From contig CAYMUC010000001.1 of assembly GCA_964393535.1 (NCBI GenBank), positions 1 through 64,000 of the forward strand: DNA of 64,000 bases. Direction: 5' to 3'. The stretch is from CAYMUC01 sp964393535. Lineage in GTDB: Bacteria; Actinomycetota; Acidimicrobiia; Acidimicrobiales; Ilumatobacteraceae. Shown here piece by piece: positions 60,947 to 64,000 of the stretch. Each line of letters starts with the position of its first letter. Positions within the stretch are counted from its first letter, which is position 1. The position numbers were made by a program, and so were the translations under genes. Under the pieces are notes generated by a model, which was not told the origin of the DNA, searched no databases, and saw nothing but the letters and a program-made list of their open reading frames with translations.

Positions 60947-62073
60947 TCTGCCAGGGCTCCCAGAGCGAGGCCCAGCCGTTGGGCCAACACGTCGTAGGAG
61001 AACTCGGCCACCGCCCGTCGACGCGAGGCCTGGCCCATTCGCTCCCGGAGGTCTGGATCATCGAGGAGTTCCCGCATGGCCGCGGCCACGGCGTCGACGT
61101 CATCGGGAGGATCGATGACGAAACCCGTGTCGCCATGTGCCACGGCTTCGGCCGCCCCGCCGCTGTGCCCAGCCACCTGGGGTACACCGCACGCAGCCGC
61201 CTCGAGGAACACGATGCCGAAGCCTTCTTGTTCCAGTCCACCCCATCGATTGCGGCACAACATGGCGCACACGTCGGCGGCACCGTAGAGACGGGGCAGG
61301 TCGTCGTGGGGCACCCGGCCCAGGAAACGCACCGGCGCCGAGAGGTCGCGCGCGAGGCCCGAGAGGCGCTCGGCGTCTCGCCCGACGCCCCCGATGAGAA
61401 ACTGTAAGCGGGGTCGCGATGCCGCCAGTCGTGCCACGGCGCGGATGGCGGTGTCGAAACCCTTGCGGGGAACCAGGCGGCTTACCCCCACCACGAGTTC
61501 GGCATCGTCGGCAACACCGAAGTGACGACGGGCTTCGAGGCGCTCGGCCGCGGTGAGAGGCCGGAACCGGTCGACATCGACCCCAGGTGGTACCACGGTG
61601 ACCGGCAGAGCACGCCCGGCGGCATGTTCGGCCTCGGCAGCTGGGTACCCACCAGCGGCGATGACATGGCGTGCCCCGCGCAGAACACGCCCCAGGAGTG
61701 GTCGTGACAACGGCAGTCGACCAGGCACCGTGACCTCGGCGCCATGCACGATGACGTCGTAGGGCAACCTCAGCGACGGACCCACGAGGCCCAGTGGAAG
61801 GGCCGGGTCGAGTACCACCAGGTCGGCTCCGCAGGCGCGGGCGAGGTCGTGGATGCGTCGGGTGGTGAGGGGATGTGGCAACAGCACCGGTTCTCGCACA
61901 CGCTCGATGCGAAACGCACAGTCCGCGTCGAAGGCCTCGGCACCCGGATGTGGTGTGGTGAGCACGGTGACCTGGTCCGGGGGCAGCCGACGCCACCACT
62001 CCCACAGCAACGATTGGATTCCACCGATCTTCGGAGGGAAGTCGTTGGTGACGAGTAGGTGTCGACGAATCAT
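60943..62073 (-). CDS. pimB: GT4 glycosyltransferase, PimB-like mannosyltransferase
   Basis: The protein has 376 residues. The N-terminal LLVTNDFPPKIGGIQSLLWE is the hallmark of PimB' enzymes, and GVDVDRFRPL, LVPRKGFDTAIRA and the EGFGIVFLEAAACGVPQVAG (EX7E) motif follow. PimB adds the second mannose to phosphatidylinositol mannoside. The start MIRRHLL at 62073 overlaps queG (ATGA). The sugar and acceptor are inferred from family and from the other mannolipid genes. Confidence 0.88.
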   Translation of the reverse strand: MIRRHLLVTNDFPPKIGGIQSLLWEWWRRLPPDQVTVLTTPHPGAEAFDADCAFRIERVREPVLLPHPLTTRRIHDLARACGADLVVLDPALPLGLVGPSLRLPYDVIVHGAEVTVPGRLPLSRPLLGRVLRGARHVIAAGGYPAAEAEHAAGRALPVTVVPPGVDVDRFRPLTAAERLEARRHFGVADDAELVVGVSRLVPRKGFDTAIRAVARLAASRPRLQFLIGGVGRDAERLSGLARDLSAPVRFLGRVPHDDLPRLYGAADVCAMLCRNRWGGLEQEGFGIVFLEAAACGVPQVAGHSGGAAEAVAHGDTGFVIDPPDDVDAVAAAMRELLDDPDLRERMGQASRRRAVAEFSYDVLAQRLGLALGALAE

Positions 62074-63272
62074 GTGAGGCCCTCCCCCATCGACACGGTG
62101 TCCAAGCGGGACAACTCGTCGGCCACCAGCGCATCGGCTGTGTGAGGAGGAACGAGTTCGTGGATGAGGTCGTGGCGCCCGAGCCGAGCCGCCGCCCACA
62201 CCGCATGCGCTCGAAGCACAGGGTCCACACCGTCATGAAGGTAGGACCGCAAGGTCACCTCCACCCGTCGATCGTCGCCAGGGCCCACATTGCCCAACAC
62301 CACCAGGGCATTGCGTCTCAGCCAGCGCGGGTCGCGGCCGTGGAGGTACCACCGTCCGTGGCGTTCCAGCAGTGTGGTGTCGGGGGAGGACAACAGGTCC
62401 AGCACCGGCACCCAGGCCTGGACCGATGGTACGACCGCTTCAGGGGCACCACTCGACAGTGTCACCGGGGTGGCGGTCTCACGCCCGCCGAAGCGTACGG
62501 TGGGTGGACAGACCTCCTGGCAGTCGTCGCACCCGTACAGACGGTCGCCCATGGCGATACGGAACTCATGGGGCATGACCCCCGGGCGTTGCAGCAACCA
62601 CGCCAGACACCGACGAGCGTCCACCACACCCGGCGCCACGATGGCCCCAGTGGGGCAGGTGTCCAGACAGCGCCGGCACGATCCGCAACCGTCGGGCACC
62701 GGAGTGGACACGGGCAATGAGGCGCTGGTGATGACGCTGCCCAGCACGAACCAACTTCCTGCACCAGGGAGCAGCAGGTTGGCGTTCTTTCCGAACCATC
62801 CGAGCCCGCCCAACCACGCCGCCTCGCGGTCGACGAGCGCGTTGTCGTCAGCCACCACGACCGCACGATGGCCGACGGCTCGCAAGTGGCGGGACATCGC
62901 TCGCAAGGCTCGGCGAAGGTCGGCGTAGTGGTCGATCCACGCATAGCGAGCCACCCGAGCCACCGGCGTGGCATCCCCGTGGTCGTCGAGGGGACGTGGA
63001 GGCTCGTCCAAGAGGTACGGCCAAGCGGCCACGATGATGCTCGCTGCCTGTTCTACCGTCCGACTGGGATCGGTAGACCGCTCGGGGTTGCGAAACGTGA
63101 ACTGCATGGTGTCGTGGAAGCCGGCGTCGACACGGTCGTGGAGAGCCTGGCGGGCACGCTGCATGACACCTGCGGGGGCCACTCCGAGGCGGTGCAGGCC
63201 GTGTTCGGCGGCCACGAGGCGCAACTCGTCCCACAGAGATGCCGACTCGACGGAGGGCTCATCGGCATCCAC
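62070..63272 (-). CDS. queG: Epoxyqueuosine reductase
   Basis: The protein has 400 residues. It is a corrinoid/iron-sulfur protein that makes queuosine in tRNA. It has WLGGLGWFGKNANLLL, then two [4Fe-4S] motifs (CGSCRRCLDTCPTGAI and CDDCQEVCP), and a HEAT-like tail (ARRNALVVLG-type repeats). The GTG at 63272 follows TACGCT by 8 bases; an in-frame upstream start at 63302 would run into the neighbour. The queuosine pathway is patchy in Actinobacteria, so the gene is notable. Confidence 0.92.
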   Translation of the reverse strand: MDADEPSVESASLWDELRLVAAEHGLHRLGVAPAGVMQRARQALHDRVDAGFHDTMQFTFRNPERSTDPSRTVEQAASIIVAAWPYLLDEPPRPLDDHGDATPVARVARYAWIDHYADLRRALRAMSRHLRAVGHRAVVVADDNALVDREAAWLGGLGWFGKNANLLLPGAGSWFVLGSVITSASLPVSTPVPDGCGSCRRCLDTCPTGAIVAPGVVDARRCLAWLLQRPGVMPHEFRIAMGDRLYGCDDCQEVCPPTVRFGGRETATPVTLSSGAPEAVVPSVQAWVPVLDLLSSPDTTLLERHGRWYLHGRDPRWLRRNALVVLGNVGPGDDRRVEVTLRSYLHDGVDPVLRAHAVWAAARLGRHDLIHELVPPHTADALVADELSRLDTVSMGEGLT

Positions 63273-63528
63273 GGTGTCGAAGCGTAGGCACCATCCCGGC
63301 ATCGGCGAGCATCGTCATGGCACGAAGTTCGGCGAAGTCCAGCACGACTGCGCCTTGCTCGTCGCGCTCGATGAGGAACGTGACCACGCAGTCTCTGCAG
63401 ACGTCGGTACGCCGCATGACGCAGGTGTCACAGTCGATGATCAACTCGCCCCCGCGATCGACGGGAACGCCGGGCGTGATGACAGCGGACGGTGCGAGTT
63501 GGACGGTGTCGTGAATCATGCTCGTCAT
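63259..63528 (-). CDS. Small Cys-rich (zinc-ribbon-like) protein
   Basis: About 89 residues from ATG 63528 (63531 and 63519 are alternatives). IIDCDTCVMRRTDVCRDCVV carries two CxxC pairs 8 apart that could bind zinc. The rest is helical. Similar small proteins accompany NYN-domain genes in actinobacteria; the function is unknown. It follows the NYN gene by about 40 bases. Confidence 0.8.
   Translation of the reverse strand: MTSMIHDTVQLAPSAVITPGVPVDRGGELIIDCDTCVMRRTDVCRDCVVTFLIERDEQGAVVLDFAELRAMTMLADAGMVPTLRHRGCR
63281..63286 (-). promoter_or_regulatory. TACGCT -10-like box for queG
   Basis: TACGCT, 8 bases, then GTG at 63272. It lies inside the end of the preceding small gene. Confidence 0.4.
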
Positions 63529-63567
63529 CATGACGAGGGGGTGTGGCGCGGTTTCCCGAGCCCGGGA

Positions 63568-64000
63568 TCATCGACGGAGAACACCCCACAGGTGCGCCAC
63601 GCTGACGGCATTGGCGCCCTGACGACGTACGCGACGAACAAGACCCTGGTCGTCGGTCACCACCACCACCGGAGTCGTGGTGGGGAGGCGCTCGATCTCG
63701 AGGCAGACCACATCATCCGCGATGACGTCGGGGTCCGAGAACACCACCCGACTGAGGCGACGATCGCCGCCGCCTCCCACGTCGGCAGCACCGTCGAACA
63801 CGACGAGCACTCGTGGCCCTCGGTGGGCGATGAAGGCGTCCAGTGCCGACAGCAGCACGTGGCGGCGTTGGGACAGGGGCCCCTCGGTCCAAGGATCGAG
63901 AACGGCGTTGTAGCCGTCGACGATGACGACCACATCGGTTCGGTCCAGCAAGAACCTGGCGGCTTCCACCGAATCCGCCAGCAGACCACCAGGGATACCG
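63568..64000 (-). CDS. NYN-domain (YacP-like) RNA-binding/ribonuclease protein, 5' end cut by window
   Basis: The open frame continues to the right edge, reading GIPGGLLADSVEAARFLL before the first in-frame GTG at 63969, so the N-terminus is outside. VIVDGYNAVLD is the metal-binding start of the NYN/PIN fold, and VFDGAADVGG, DVIADDV and VVTDDQGLVRRVRRQGANAV supply the other acids. YacP (Rae1) cleaves mRNA at the ribosome in Bacillus; the same role here is inferred. Confidence 0.88.
   Translation of the reverse strand, partial: GIPGGLLADSVEAARFLLDRTDVVVIVDGYNAVLDPWTEGPLSQRRHVLLSALDAFIAHRGPRVLVVFDGAADVGGGGDRRLSRVVFSDPDVIADDVVCLEIERLPTTTPVVVVTDDQGLVRRVRRQGANAVSVAHLWGVLRR

Noticed and set aside
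1..64000. tRNA, rRNA, CRISPR, insertion sequences or prophage
   Set aside because: Looked for cloverleaf-like GGTTCGA loops, regular spaced repeats, transposase motifs and phage genes; none convincing.

Overview
The window is gene-dense, high-GC bacterial chromosome from an actinobacterium, most likely a deep-branching one of the Acidimicrobiia type; the lineage is an inference. The supporting genes are mshC (mycothiol synthesis), an F420-dependent NADPH reductase, a bacterial proteasome activator ending in GTYL, an InhA-type enoyl reductase, DivIVA and SepF, mannolipid enzymes (PimB-like, polyprenol-phosphate mannose synthase), the actinobacterial thrS / HIT / pgsA arrangement and an IleS of the eukaryote-like type. 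I see no rRNA, tRNA, CRISPR array, insertion sequence or prophage.

Layout. 1-5.7 kb (minus strand): mshC, plsC, thrS, a HIT phosphohydrolase, an unknown membrane protein and a truncated pgsA. 5.7-9.2 kb: an F420 reductase diverging from fabI and a thioredoxin-like DUF255 protein. 9.2-9.8 kb: a 670-base stretch with a decayed PIN-toxin remnant. 9.8-13.9 kb: two tandem paralogous LuxR-type regulators of about 650 residues. 13.9-22.7 kb: a thiolase/OB-fold pair, a nitroreductase, an unknown gene, dnaE, bpa, an alkaline-phosphatase-superfamily protein and an Rrf2 regulator. 22.7-44.9 kb (minus strand): an almost unbroken division and cell-wall (dcw) cluster, mraZ-rsmH-ftsL-ftsI-murE-mraY-murD-ftsW-murG-murC-murB-ftsQ, then ftsZ-yggS-sepF-yggT-divIVA, then ileS-dksA-like-lspA-rluD. 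44.9-54.9 kb: lipoate-ligase-like, HNH, acyl-CoA dehydrogenase, ROK kinase, dinB and polyprenol-phosphate mannose synthase on minus; an inositol-phosphatase-like enzyme and an MtrAB-LpqB-like signalling operon on plus. 54.9-64 kb: pfkA, glpK, an ACT protein, ppa, a second ROK kinase, an SRPBCC protein, a PimB-like glycosyltransferase, queG, a small Cys-rich protein and a truncated NYN nuclease.

How it works together. The dcw cluster makes lipid II and the divisome. Its genes mostly overlap by ATGA or GTGA, so translation is probably coupled from mraZ to ftsQ. An eight-copy 10-base-period GTGG array upstream of mraZ looks like an enlarged MraZ operator. ftsZ has its own upstream region with a 13-codon leader ORF that overlaps its start. 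murF and ftsA are absent from the cluster. A 10-N gap splits murE, but the flanks share GAGGAT, and removing one copy plus the Ns restores one continuous reading frame. At least a dozen genes start 6-8 bases after a TANNNT hexamer, which suggests widespread leaderless transcription and helps choose starts.
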